DNA of 64,000 nucleotides from Asanoa sp. WMMD1127 (lineage in GTDB: Bacteria > Actinomycetota > Actinomycetes > Mycobacteriales > Micromonosporaceae), in assembly GCF_029626225.1 (NCBI RefSeq), contig NZ_JARUBP010000001.1, forward strand, positions 3,038,001 to 3,102,000, written 5' to 3'. Every line of letters starts with the position of its first letter. Positions within the stretch are counted from its first letter, which is position 1. The notes below the pieces were generated by a model that ran no database searches, was not told the DNA's origin, and saw only the letters and a list, made by a program, of their open reading frames with translations. A program made the translations under genes and the position numbers. Shown here piece after piece: positions 1-8,202 of this stretch.

Positions 1-1653
1 CGGGATCAGCGACTCGCCGCCCTCGAGCGAGAACCGCTTCTGGCCCACATATTTGGTCTGCAGGAAGGTCTCGAACGCCTCGGCCGCATTGAGCCGATTG
101 AGGATGTGTTTCTGCTCCTCGGCCGTCGGCTTCTCGTATTTGCGCTCTATGCGCTCCTGGATCCAGCGCCGCTCTTCCGGGTCCTGGATGTGCATGTATT
201 CGACGCCGACCCGGCGGCAGTAGCTGTCGCGCAGCACGCCGAGGATGTCGCGCAGCTTCATCGTCTGCTTGCCGGCGAAGCCGCCGACCGGGAAGCTGCG
301 GTCGAGGTCCCACAGGGTCAGGTCGTGCTCGAGCACGTCGAGGTCGGGGTGCTTGCGCATCTTGAACTCGAGCGGGTCGGTGTCGGCCATCAGGTGACCG
401 CGCACGCGGTACGCGTGGATCAGCTCGATCACTCGCGCGGTCTTGTCGATCGCGCCCTCGGAGCTGACCGCCACGTCGCGCATCCAGCGCACCGGCTCGT
501 AGGGGATGCGCAGCGAGGTGAAGATCTGGTCGTAGAACCCGTGCTCGCCCAGGACCAGCTCGTGGATCGTCTTGAGGAACTCGCCGGACTGCGCGCCCTG
601 GATGATGCGGTGGTCGTAGGTGCTGGTCAGCGTGATGATCTTGCTGACCGCCAGCTCCGCGAGCTTCTCCTCGGACATGCCGGCGTACGGGGCCGGGTAC
701 TCCATCGCGCCCACGCCGATGATCGTGCCCTGGCCGATCATGAGCCGGGGCTGCGAGTGCACCGTGCCGATGCCGCCGGGGTTGGTCAGCGAGATCGTCG
801 TGCCGGCGTAGTCGTCCATGGTGAGCTCGTTGCGCCGGGCCCGCCGCACGATGTCCTCGTAGGCCTGCCAGAACTGCCGGAAGTCCATGGTCTCGGCGTT
901 CTTGATCGACGGCACGACCAGCGTGCGGGTGCCGTCGGGGCGCTTGAGGTCGATCGCGATGCCGAGGTTGACGTGCGCGGGCTGCACCACCGCGGGCTTG
1001 CCGCCGACCTCGGTGAACGAGTTGTTCATCTCCGGGTTGGCCTGCAGCGCCCGGACCATCGCCCAGCCGATCAGGTGGGTGAAGCTGACCTTGCCACCGC
1101 GGCCGCGGGCCAGGTGGTTGTTGATCACGATGCGGTTGTCGACCAGGAGCTTGGCCGGGACGGCCCGCACGCTGGTCGCGGTCGGGACGGCCAGCGAGGC
1201 GTCCATGTTCTGGACGATCCGGGCGGCCACGCCCCGCAGCGGGGTGGTCTCGGCGGTCTTCTCGGCCGGCGGGGCCTCCTTGGCGGCGGGCGCGGCGGCC
1301 TTGACCGGGGCGGCGGCGCGCGGCTGCGCCGGGGCCTTGGTCGTCTTCGGGGCGGTTTCGACCTTGCCGTCACTCTTTGCGGGTGCCGGCTTGGCGGTGG
1401 CCCGGGGCTCGGGGGAGGAAGCCGCGCCGGGCGCGTCGGTGCCGGCCTTGGCGGCGCTCTGCTTGGCGGTGGCCGCGGTCGCCTGGGTGGGCGACGCGCC
1501 GTCCGCCTCGGGGCGGTAGTCGGCGAAGAAGTCGTGCCACGCCGGGTCTACGCTCGTCGGGTCCGCGAGATAGCGCTGGTACATCTCGTCGACGATCCAC
1601 TCATTGGGGCCGAAACCCGCCAGTGGGTTCTCGGATGTCTGCTGGCTCGACAC
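1..1653 (-). CDS. kgd: Multifunctional 2-oxoglutarate decarboxylase (E2-E1 fusion), 5' part
   Basis: N-terminal 551 residues of the actinobacterial 2-oxoglutarate decarboxylase/dehydrogenase fusion (Kgd/OdhA type, about 1,230 residues in mycobacteria), a TCA-cycle enzyme; the rest runs off the left edge. The GTG at 1653 opens with [14 protein letters not shown], typical of the family. An Ala/Pro/Lys-rich linker spans roughly residues 45-115. A succinyltransferase-like domain follows, with [11 protein letters not shown] near residue 347, then the start of the E1 region ([15 protein letters not shown] near 410, [14 protein letters not shown] at the edge). The thiamine-diphosphate site lies outside the window. 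A GGAAGAGG lies about 10 nt upstream of the start, a little far for a ribosome site. Upstream are about 130 bp before the next minus-strand stop, enough for its own promoter. Confidence 0.95.
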   Translation of the reverse strand, partial: MSSQQTSENPLAGFGPNEWIVDEMYQRYLADPTSVDPAWHDFFADYRPEADGASPTQATAATAKQSAAKAGTDAPGAASSPEPRATAKPAPAKSDGKVETAPKTTKAPAQPRAAAPVKAAAPAAKEAPPAEKTAETTPLRGVAARIVQNMDASLAVPTATSVRAVPAKLLVDNRIVINNHLARGRGGKVSFTHLIGWAMVRALQANPEMNNSFTEVGGKPAVVQPAHVNLGIAIDLKRPDGTRTLVVPSIKNAETMDFRQFWQAYEDIVRRARRNELTMDDYAGTTISLTNPGGIGTVHSQPRLMIGQGTIIGVGAMEYPAPYAGMSEEKLAELAVSKIITLTSTYDHRIIQGAQSGEFLKTIHELVLGEHGFYDQIFTSLRIPYEPVRWMRDVAVSSEGAIDKTARVIELIHAYRVRGHLMADTDPLEFKMRKHPDLDVLEHDLTLWDLDRSFPVGGFAGKQTMKLRDILGVLRDSYCRRVGVEYMHIQDPEERRWIQERIERKYEKPTAEEQKHILNRLNAAEAFETFLQTKYVGQKRFSLEGGESLIP

Positions 1654-1786
1654 GGCCGGTAATCGCCTCTTCCGCGCGCTGTGTGTATGTGTGAGAAGAC
1701 ATTTCCAAGGCTACGCCGCGCGACATGGACGGCCGTCGGCGACGTCCGTCCGTGTCACGTCTCACAGGTTAAAACGCGGGAACGCG

Positions 1787-2617
1787 TTAGGAGATGTCTC
1801 GCGTGCGGGTGATCAGGGTGCCGATCGTCCCCGTGACGACGGCCCAGGCCACGAGGATGACCGCGCCGACCCAGTATTCGGGCTGGCCGGGCAGGTCGCG
1901 GCCGGCGACCATCAGGCCGGAGGCGATGGACGGCAGCGCGTATTGGATGTCTTCGATCCAGTCCTGGTCGAGCGCCTGGGACAGCAGCGTGAACAGGAAG
2001 CCGACCACGGCCGTGCCGAGCACGTAGGCCAGCACGGCGGTGACGGTCGCCGCGATCTGGCTGCGCATGAGCACGCCGATGCCGACGCCGAGGATGCCCC
2101 AGAGCAGGTAGGCCACACCGTTCAGCAGGATCGCCCGCTGCACCGACGAGTCGCCGAGCAGCGTCGGCAGGTCTTCGGAGCGCAGGAAGATCATCGTCGC
2201 CGGGATGTTGAGGGCGGTGGTGACCACCCAGAACAGGACGCCGATGAAGGCCGCGACGCCGAGCTTGGCGCTGATCACGGAGGTGCGGTGCGGCGTGGTG
2301 AGGAACGTCGAGGTGGCGGTCTGGTGGTGGAACTCGTTGGTGACCATCAGGATGCCGAGCAGCACGACGAACAGCAGACCGGTGAACTGGCCCGAGGTGT
2401 AGAGGTTGGCCGCCTGGTAGATCTGGTCGCTGACGGCCGCGATCTGGGCCGCGTCTTCCGGCGAGACGTCGGTCGGCGGCGCCTGGGTCAGCGTGAAGTG
2501 CGCGAACGTGGCGTTGAGCGCGAACGTCGCGGCCCAGCACAGGAGGGCGCCGAGGGCGAACAGCCACCACGTGTTGGTGGTCAGCAGCTTGCGGAACTCC
2601 GCGTTGACCAGCCTCAT
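1787..2617 (-). CDS. ABC-2 type transporter permease
   Basis: Integral membrane subunit of an ABC exporter, 276 residues, beginning MRLVNAEFRKLLTTNTWW, the usual N-terminus of actinobacterial ABC-2 permeases. One membrane segment lies near the start, followed by an external loop of about 50 polar residues. About five more segments follow, including the FVVLLGILMVTNEF stretch after which MVTNEFHHQT enters the cytoplasm. The ATG at 2617 overlaps the stop of the ATPase gene by 4 bp (ATGA), so the two are almost certainly translated together and work as one transporter. The substrate cannot be read from sequence. Related pairs export lipids, drugs or antibiotics; no biosynthetic genes stand beside it. 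Confidence 0.9.
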   Translation of the reverse strand: MRLVNAEFRKLLTTNTWWLFALGALLCWAATFALNATFAHFTLTQAPPTDVSPEDAAQIAAVSDQIYQAANLYTSGQFTGLLFVVLLGILMVTNEFHHQTATSTFLTTPHRTSVISAKLGVAAFIGVLFWVVTTALNIPATMIFLRSEDLPTLLGDSSVQRAILLNGVAYLLWGILGVGIGVLMRSQIAATVTAVLAYVLGTAVVGFLFTLLSQALDQDWIEDIQYALPSIASGLMVAGRDLPGQPEYWVGAVILVAWAVVTGTIGTLITRTRDIS

Positions 2618-3528
2618 CGGATGCCCGCCTTTCCGGCCGTGAGCTCCAGGAAGACGCCTTCGAGGTCGGGGCGTTCGGGGGTCAGCTCGTGCAGCTCGAC
2701 GCCGGCGGCCAGGGCCGCCTTGCCCACGGCCGGCGCTTCGACGCCGGTGACCAGCAGCGAGCCGTCGGCGCGCGGGGTGACCGCCGCGCCCGGGATGCCC
2801 TCGAGGGCGCTGCCGAGCGCGTCGGCCTGCGGCGTGCGGACCCGCACGTGCGTCGTGGCGGTCATCGACGCGAGCACCTCGGACACCGGGCCCTGCCGGA
2901 TCAGCTTGCCGGCCGCGATGATCACCACGTCGTCGGCCAGCAGCTCCATCTCGGAGAGCAGGTGGCTGGAGACCAGCACCGTGCGGCCCTGCTGGGCCAG
3001 GTTTTGCAGGAACCCGCGCATCCACCGGATGCCCTCGGGGTCGAGACCGTTGGCCGGCTCGTCGAGGATCAGCACCCGGGGGTCGCCGATCATGGCGGCC
3101 GCGATGCCGAGACGCTGCCGCATGCCGAGGGAGTAGCCCTTGAACTTGCGCTTGGCGGCCGGCGTCAGGCCGACCATCTCGAGCACCTCGTCGGCGCGCC
3201 GGCTGGGCAGCCCGGCGGCCGCGCAGATCACGCGGAGGTGGTTGCGGCCGGTGCGGCCGCGGTGCGCGCTGGACGCCTCGAGCACAGCGCCGACCGTGCG
3301 CAGCGGGTCGCGCAGGTCGGCGTAGCGCTGACCGCCGATCGTCGCGGTGCCCGCGGTCGGCGTCACCAGGTTGAGCAGCATGCGCAGCGTCGTGGTCTTG
3401 CCGGCGCCGTTGGGGCCCAGAAAGCCGGTCACGCGACCCGGCTCGACGGTGAACGACAAACCGTCGACGGCCATGAGCTGCTTGTATCGCTTGGTGAGAC
3501 CGGAGACCACTAGCTGGCCGTCGGACAT
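2614..3528 (-). CDS. ABC transporter ATP-binding protein (ABC-2/DrrA type)
   Basis: 304-residue ATPase driving the permease encoded just downstream. Visible motifs in order: Walker A GPNGAGKTT (near residue 38), ABC signature YSLGMRQRLGIA, Walker B VLILDEPANGLDPEG, and the switch histidine in SSHLLSEMELLADD. The C-terminal 80 residues form the small accessory domain common in DrrA/CcmA-like ATPases. The ATG at 3528 has a strong ribosome site (GGGGAGGAG about 5 nt upstream on the minus strand). The pair is probably transcribed from the short region between 3529 and 3592. The substrate is unknown. Confidence 0.93.
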   Translation of the reverse strand: MSDGQLVVSGLTKRYKQLMAVDGLSFTVEPGRVTGFLGPNGAGKTTTLRMLLNLVTPTAGTATIGGQRYADLRDPLRTVGAVLEASSAHRGRTGRNHLRVICAAAGLPSRRADEVLEMVGLTPAAKRKFKGYSLGMRQRLGIAAAMIGDPRVLILDEPANGLDPEGIRWMRGFLQNLAQQGRTVLVSSHLLSEMELLADDVVIIAAGKLIRQGPVSEVLASMTATTHVRVRTPQADALGSALEGIPGAAVTPRADGSLLVTGVEAPAVGKAALAAGVELHELTPERPDLEGVFLELTAGKAGIR

Positions 3529-3592
3529 CTCACTCCTCCCCCTGGGTGACGTCGCCGCACACCATACCGGCGGGGTGTGACGTTCGCTGTCC

Positions 3593-4252
3593 TTAAATCG
3601 CTACCCAGGTGGCCCGTGCGTGCGCCACAAGCTCGCCGTCCGGTGTGTAGAGAGCGGTGTGCACGGCCGCTCGCCGCCCCTCGACGCCGGCCAGCATCCC
3701 GACCGCCACCGACTCGCTGCCCGGCGCCGGCAGCGCGGAGACGACAGCGGCCATCCGGCCCAGGACGTACGCCCGGCCGGGGGAGAGCACCGACCAGCCG
3801 CCCGGGCAGTCCAGCGCCGCCCACACGGTTTCCGTGGTGACCTCGGCCGGCGCGGTGAACGGCGCCGCCACGACGCCGTCGACCGGCCCGGGAAAGATCC
3901 GCAGCCCGTCGGCGCGCTCCGGACCGCAGACATAGCAGGTCGGGAACGGGTGGTCGGCGAAGCCGGCGTACCGGCCCGCCGCGTCGGTGGCCGCCGCCAG
4001 CGACACGGCCGGGGCCACCACCTCGAACTGCGGGACGGCGCGGACGGCCGCGACCACCTGCCCGGCCGGGTCGACCACCTCGCCGTCGCCGGCGGTCAGC
4101 GGGGTGTCCAGCGGCGGTGGCTTGACGAGCGTCACCTCGGGCACGCCCCCGGCGCCGACCAGGGCCGCGAACGTGCCCGCGGACCAGCCACCGTTGCCGG
4201 TGCCCGGCGGCCCGTTGAACCGGCTCGGGATGATCAAAGAACCGCTGTCCAC
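3593..4252 (-). CDS. Hotdog-fold thioesterase-like protein
   Basis: 219-residue protein resembling actinobacterial two-domain hotdog proteins often annotated as acyl-CoA thioesterase-like. I recognise the general layout (N-terminal SRFNGPPGTGNGGWSAG, mid-protein HPFPTCYVCGPERADGLRI, second half with WAALDCPGGWSVL), but no proven catalytic residue is obvious. The GTG at 4252 is preferred because GAAGG sits 7 nt upstream; an in-frame GTG at 4258 would have the same site only 1 nt away. It is divergent from the olsB-like gene with about 108 bp between. A role in releasing or trimming acyl chains near two acyltransferase genes is inference. Confidence 0.65.
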   Translation of the reverse strand: MDSGSLIIPSRFNGPPGTGNGGWSAGTFAALVGAGGVPEVTLVKPPPLDTPLTAGDGEVVDPAGQVVAAVRAVPQFEVVAPAVSLAAATDAAGRYAGFADHPFPTCYVCGPERADGLRIFPGPVDGVVAAPFTAPAEVTTETVWAALDCPGGWSVLSPGRAYVLGRMAAVVSALPAPGSESVAVGMLAGVEGRRAAVHTALYTPDGELVAHARATWVAI

Positions 4253-4360
4253 CTGCACACCTTCGCACACCGAGCGCCGAGGTCCGGCGTTCACGCAATC
4301 GACATCCACGCACCCGTTGGGCGACACGCGTGTGGTAGCCGGCACACTTACACAGAACGC

Positions 4361-5092
4361 ATGGACCTCCTGACCAGGACCGGCGGCTACACCCTGCTGA
4401 TCGCGGACGACGCGCAGCAGGTGGCCGCCGCTCAACGGCTGCGCTACCAGGTGTTCGCCGACGAGCTGGGCGCCACCCTGCAGACCACGGTTCCCGGGCA
4501 CGACGTCGACGAGTTCGACGACGCCTGCGACCACCTGATCGTCCGTGACGACAAGTCCGGCGCGATCGTCGGCACCTACCGGATGCTGCTGCCCGGGCGT
4601 GCCCCCAAGCGCTACGGCGACACCGAGTTCGATCTGTCCGCCCTGGACCCGCTGCGGGACGCCCTGGTCGAGACCGGCCGCTCGTGCGTCGCGGCGGAGC
4701 ACCGGTCCGGCGCGGTGATCAATCTGATGTGGGCCGGCATCGCCCGCTACCTGCACCTGCACAACAAGCGGTGGCTCGGCGGCTGCGCGTCGATCCCGCT
4801 GAACGACGGCGGCACGATGGCCGCGGCCGTGTGGGAGCGGGTCCGGGTCAAGCACCTCTCGCCGCCCCGCATGCGGGTCACCCCGCGCCACCCGTGGGAG
4901 ATCCAGCCGGCCGCGCCGGCCTCCGCCGCGCTGATGCCGCCGCTGCTCCGCGGTTACCTGCGGCTGGGCGCTTGGATCTGCGGCGAGCCGGCGTACGACC
5001 CGGACTTCGACTGCGCCGACCTCTACGTGCTGCTTTCCCTGGACCGGATGGACCCGCGCTATCTGCGGCACTTCCTGGGGGTCGATCAGTGA
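4361..5092 (+). CDS. olsB: OlsB-like acyl-ACP/ornithine N-acyltransferase (GNAT fold)
   Basis: 243-residue member of the GNAT-type acyltransferase family that includes OlsB, which N-acylates ornithine to lyso-ornithine lipid (also called the hemolysin or autoinducer-synthase-like family). The RYQVFADELGA stretch, DEFDDACDHLIV, VGTYRMLLP and ETGRSCVAAEHR are typical core motifs. The protein has no membrane helix. The stop overlaps the start of the next gene (GTGA, 5089-5092), and that gene is PlsC/OlsA-like. The pair could therefore carry out both steps of ornithine-lipid synthesis. No clear Shine-Dalgarno lies before ATG 4361. The exact amino-acid acceptor cannot be decided from sequence alone. 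Confidence 0.75.
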   Translation: MDLLTRTGGYTLLIADDAQQVAAAQRLRYQVFADELGATLQTTVPGHDVDEFDDACDHLIVRDDKSGAIVGTYRMLLPGRAPKRYGDTEFDLSALDPLRDALVETGRSCVAAEHRSGAVINLMWAGIARYLHLHNKRWLGGCASIPLNDGGTMAAAVWERVRVKHLSPPRMRVTPRHPWEIQPAAPASAALMPPLLRGYLRLGAWICGEPAYDPDFDCADLYVLLSLDRMDPRYLRHFLGVDQ

Positions 5093-5922
5093 CGCTGTGG
5101 CGGCCGCGGAACGACTGCGGCACGGACTGCCTGGTCACTGGCGACGAGCCGGCCGAGGCGCCGAAGGCGCTGCAGGTGCTGCGCTTCGTCCGGCTGCTCG
5201 GAGCGGTGCTCGTCGGCGCGCTCCTGGTGCCGGTCCTGCCGCTGCTCACCGAGCGAGGGCGCGAGCGGGCCGGCCGGTTCTGGGGCCGGCTCACGCTGGC
5301 CGCGCTCGGCGTGCGGCTGCGGCTGCGCGGCCGGCCGCCGCGCGGCAAGGCGCTGGTGGTGGCCAACCACGTGTCCTGGCTCGACATCGTCGCGCTGCTG
5401 GCCGTGGCGCCGGGCCGGATGCTGGCCAAGGTCGAGGTGCGCAACTGGCCGCTGTTCGGCGCGCTGGCGGCCTCGGGCGGCACGATCTTCGTCGACCGCT
5501 CCCGGCCCAGGACGCTGCCCCGCTCGGTGGCCGACGTGGCCGACGCGCTGCGGTCCGGCGCCGTCGTCACCGTCTTCCCGGAGGGCACCACGGGCTGCGG
5601 CGCGTCGGTCGGCCCGTTCCGCCCCGCGATGTTCCAGGCCGCGATCGACGCCGGTGCGACGATCGTGCCCGTGACCCTGCGGTACGGCAGCCCGGCGGCC
5701 TCCTTCATCGGCGACGAGACTTTGTGGGCGTCGGTCCGTCGGGTGCTGGCAATGCCGAAGCTGGTCGCGTCGGTCGCCGTCGCGCCGGCCCTGCACCCCG
5801 AGCCCGCGGCGTCCCGGCGGGCGCTGGCCCGGGTGGCCCAGGCCGCCGTCGGCACCCCGGTGTTCGTGCCCGCGCCGGTCGAGGAGACCCCGATCCCCGT
5901 ACCGCTGGCCCTGGCCGCTTGA
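5089..5922 (+). CDS. OlsA/PlsC-like 1-acyl-glycerol-3-phosphate acyltransferase
   Basis: 277-residue acyltransferase with one or two N-terminal membrane segments (VRLLGAVLVGALLVPVLPLL). The two hallmark PlsC motifs are present: NHVSWLD (H94-x4-D99) and FPEGTT (residues 163-168). Family role: transfer of an acyl chain to lysophosphatidic acid or, in OlsA, to lyso-ornithine lipid. It starts at the GTG that overlaps the stop of the OlsB-like gene by 4 bp, so translation is coupled. That coupling is the main reason to prefer an OlsA role over a general PlsC role. The protein ends with a short Pro/Val-rich tail without a domain. Confidence 0.82.
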   Translation: MTLWRPRNDCGTDCLVTGDEPAEAPKALQVLRFVRLLGAVLVGALLVPVLPLLTERGRERAGRFWGRLTLAALGVRLRLRGRPPRGKALVVANHVSWLDIVALLAVAPGRMLAKVEVRNWPLFGALAASGGTIFVDRSRPRTLPRSVADVADALRSGAVVTVFPEGTTGCGASVGPFRPAMFQAAIDAGATIVPVTLRYGSPAASFIGDETLWASVRRVLAMPKLVASVAVAPALHPEPAASRRALARVAQAAVGTPVFVPAPVEETPIPVPLALAA

Positions 5923-5950
5923 TCGCCCCGCTCGGAGGCCGCTGGCATAA

Positions 5951-5964
5951 CGCGATACATCGCG
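5951..5964. promoter_or_regulatory. Candidate PadR operator: CGCGAT-ac-ATCGCG
   Basis: A 14-bp inverted repeat, CGCGAT/ATCGCG around a 2-bp centre, lies 31 bp before the DUF4097 gene start. The CGCGATA half recurs at 5961-5967, so direct and inverted repeats are overlaid. The operon it precedes encodes a PadR regulator, so autoregulation is the simplest reading. That binding is inference. Confidence 0.5.
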
Positions 5965-5995
5965 ATATGCTCAAGCGGCTTTCGGGAGGTGATCC

Positions 5996-6829
5996 GTGTC
6001 CAACCGCTGGACCGTCGAGGAGCCGCGCGAGATCGCCGTCGAGGCGGCCATCGATCGGGTCGACGTCAACCTGGTCTCCGGCCAGGTCAACCTGGTCGGC
6101 ACCGACGACGGTCCGGCCCGGGTCGACGTTACGCGGGCCGGCCGCACGCCGGTGATCGTCGAGGTGGTCGACCGCACGCTGGTGGTCCGGCACAACCGCC
6201 TCCCGCGCTTTCCCGGCGTGTTGTGGTGGATCGGGCAGCTGCGCCGCCGGTTCCGGGTCGACGTCTCGATCGGCGTGCCCCGCTCCACCGCCGCCTACCT
6301 GCGCCTCGTCGACGGCGCCGTGGTCGTCGCCGGTCTGCGCGACGACACCGAGGTCGACCTGACGTCCGGCCGGATCACGCTGATGGGCCTCGGCGGCCGC
6401 ACCCGCGCCAAGGTGGTCGCCGGGCCGGTCGAGGCGCTCGGCGTCGACGGCGACCTGACCCTCAAGACGGTCTCCGGCGAGCTGGTGCTGGCCGACAGCT
6501 CCGCCGACCGGGTGGAGATGACGACGGTCTCCGGGTCGGTCACCTGCGACCTCGACAACCCCCATCACCGCGAGCTCCGCCTGCACACCACCTCCGGCAG
6601 CGTCACCGTGCGGGTCCGCGCCGACGCCGACCTCGCCGTCGACCTGCACACGCAGTCGGGGCAGATCACCAGCGCCTTCCCGCTGGCCGGCAGCGAGCGA
6701 CACGGCGCTTCGCGGCACCGGCGCGGCGACCTCGGCCGCGGGACCGGCAAACTCTGGGCGACGACCGTCTCCGGCAGCATCGCGTTGCTGGCGAGCCCGG
6801 TCGACGAGGAAGGGGAGACGCCGGAATGA
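5996..6829 (+). CDS. DUF4097-type beta-repeat protein
   Basis: 277-residue soluble protein of the DUF4097/adhesin-like type. It is a series of short beta-strand repeats: VDVNLVSGQVNLVG, AYLRLVDGAVVVAG, EVDLTSGRITLMG, LTLKTVSGELVLAD, MTTVSGSVTCD and LHTTSGSVTVRV. It has no signal peptide or membrane helix. GTG 5996 is chosen because a near-perfect ribosome site (GGGAGGTGATCC) stands directly upstream. The stop overlaps the PadR regulator by 4 bp (ATGA). DUF4097 genes commonly stand beside PadR regulators in actinobacteria. The family function is unknown; a sensor or partner role for the regulator is only a guess. Confidence 0.8.
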   Translation: MSNRWTVEEPREIAVEAAIDRVDVNLVSGQVNLVGTDDGPARVDVTRAGRTPVIVEVVDRTLVVRHNRLPRFPGVLWWIGQLRRRFRVDVSIGVPRSTAAYLRLVDGAVVVAGLRDDTEVDLTSGRITLMGLGGRTRAKVVAGPVEALGVDGDLTLKTVSGELVLADSSADRVEMTTVSGSVTCDLDNPHHRELRLHTTSGSVTVRVRADADLAVDLHTQSGQITSAFPLAGSERHGASRHRRGDLGRGTGKLWATTVSGSIALLASPVDEEGETPE

Positions 6830-7419
6830 CGGCCGTTTTCAGCCATGGGCGGTTGCGCCTCTACCTGCTCAAGCTGCTCGACGACGGCCCGAAGCACGGC
6901 TACGAGTTGATCCGGCTGCTGGCCGACCGGTTCCACGGCACCTACGCGCCCAGCGCCGGCACGATCTATCCACGGCTGGCCCGGATGGAGAGCGAGGGCC
7001 TGGTCACGCACACCGCAGCCGGCGGCCGCAAGACCTACTCGATCAGCGACAGCGGCCGCACGGAGCTGCGCCAGCGCTCCGGCGAGCTGGCCGACCTCGA
7101 GCAGGACATCAACGCGTCCGTCGCCGACCTCGCCGCCGACATCCAGGCCCAGGTGCACGGCTCGACCCGCGACCTGAAGAAGGAGCTGCGCGAGGCCGCC
7201 CGCAAGACCCGCCGGAGCGCCTGGGTGTTCGACGTCCAGCTCGGCGGCGGCGGTCATCCGAGCGGCGACGTGCGGGACGAGTTCGACCGGCGGCTGGTGG
7301 CGTTCACCGACGAGGTGCGTGCGATCGTCCGCCGTGGGCGGTTCAGCGACGACCAGCTGCGCACCGCGTCCCGCCTGCTCGACGGGGTGCTCGACGGCCT
7401 GCGCCGGCTGCAGCGCTGA
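6826..7419 (+). CDS. PadR family transcriptional regulator
   Basis: 197-residue regulator. The N-terminal winged helix (residues about 8-85) carries the PadR signature LKLLDDGPKHGYELIRLLAD, then APSAGTIYPRLARMESEGLVT and the wing GGRKTYSISDSGR. A longer C-terminal part, helical and charged (DLKKELREAARKTRR), is of the PadR/DUF4097-operon subtype. It probably dimerises through the C-terminal helices and represses its own operon through the CGCGAT palindrome at 5951-5964. The start overlaps the preceding stop by 4 bp, so both proteins are made together. The ligand is unknown. Confidence 0.9.
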   Translation: MTAVFSHGRLRLYLLKLLDDGPKHGYELIRLLADRFHGTYAPSAGTIYPRLARMESEGLVTHTAAGGRKTYSISDSGRTELRQRSGELADLEQDINASVADLAADIQAQVHGSTRDLKKELREAARKTRRSAWVFDVQLGGGGHPSGDVRDEFDRRLVAFTDEVRAIVRRGRFSDDQLRTASRLLDGVLDGLRRLQR

Positions 7420-7439
7420 GGGGTGCCGCACAGCCGACT

Positions 7440-7450
7440 TTCAGGTTCAG
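7440..7450 (+). promoter_or_regulatory. TTCAG-g-TTCAG direct repeat before two-component operon
   Basis: Two TTCAG pentamers one base apart lie 40-50 bp upstream of the response regulator gene. OmpR-family regulators bind short direct repeats, and mycobacterial MprA boxes contain CAG-centred repeats. The operon has the mprA-mprB-pepD gene order, so this could be its autoregulatory site. The match is short and could be chance. Confidence 0.3.
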
Positions 7451-7489
7451 TCCAGCGACGGCACAGCGTACGGGTAAATGATGGGTGTC

Positions 7490-8191
7490 ATGGCCGCACC
7501 ACAGACCGAGGCGAGACTGCTCGTCGTCGAAGACGACCCCAACATCCTCGAGCTGCTCTCCGCCAGTTTGAAGTTCGCCGGGTTCGAGGTGAGCACGGCG
7601 ACCAGCGGCAGCTCCGCCGTCAGCGCGGCCAAGGACCGCCGGCCCGATCTGGTCGTGCTCGACGTGATGCTGCCGGACCTCGACGGCTTCGAGGTGATAA
7701 GGCTGATGCGCGAGGGCGGCACGCGTACGCCCGTCGTGTTCCTGACCGCCCGCGACGCCACCGACGACAAGATCCGCGGCCTGACGCTCGGTGGCGACGA
7801 CTACGTCACCAAGCCGTTCAGCCTCGAGGAGCTGACCGCCCGCATCCGCGCCGTGCTGCGCCGCACCTCCGCCGGCGACCAGAGCGCCTCCCGGCTCACC
7901 TTCGCCGACCTGGAGCTCGACGAGGAGACCCACGAGGTCTACCGCGCCGGCCAGCGGGTCCAGCTGTCGCCGACGGAGTTCAAGCTGCTGCGCTACCTGA
8001 TGCTCAACGCCAACCGGGTGCTGTCCAAGGCGCAGATCCTCGACCACGTGTGGAACTACGACTTCCGCGGCGACGACAACATCGTGGAGAGCTACATCTC
8101 CTACCTGCGCCGCAAGATCGACAATGGCCAGCCCCGGCTGATCCACACCCTGCGTGGGGTCGGCTACGTCCTTCGTAAGCCAGCGGCCTGA
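7490..8191 (+). CDS. OmpR/PhoP-type response regulator
   Basis: 233-residue response regulator. The receiver domain (residues about 8-120) has the acidic pair VVEDD, phospho-acceptor Asp58 in VVLDVMLPDLDGFE and Lys108 in DDYVTKPFSLEEL. The C-terminal winged helix runs about 140-230 (SPTEFKLLRYLM, VESYISYLRRKID, HTLRGVGYVLR). The sequence is most like mycobacterial PhoP/TcrX regulators. Three in-frame ATGs exist (7478, 7481, 7490); 7490 is chosen because MAAPQTEARLLVVEDD starts close to the domain, and no Shine-Dalgarno decides it. It is first in an operon with the kinase (11 bp gap) and HtrA. It is phosphorylated by that kinase by inference from synteny. Confidence 0.92.
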   Translation: MAAPQTEARLLVVEDDPNILELLSASLKFAGFEVSTATSGSSAVSAAKDRRPDLVVLDVMLPDLDGFEVIRLMREGGTRTPVVFLTARDATDDKIRGLTLGGDDYVTKPFSLEELTARIRAVLRRTSAGDQSASRLTFADLELDEETHEVYRAGQRVQLSPTEFKLLRYLMLNANRVLSKAQILDHVWNYDFRGDDNIVESYISYLRRKIDNGQPRLIHTLRGVGYVLRKPAA

Positions 8192-8202
8192 CCAGGAAGC
8201 TC

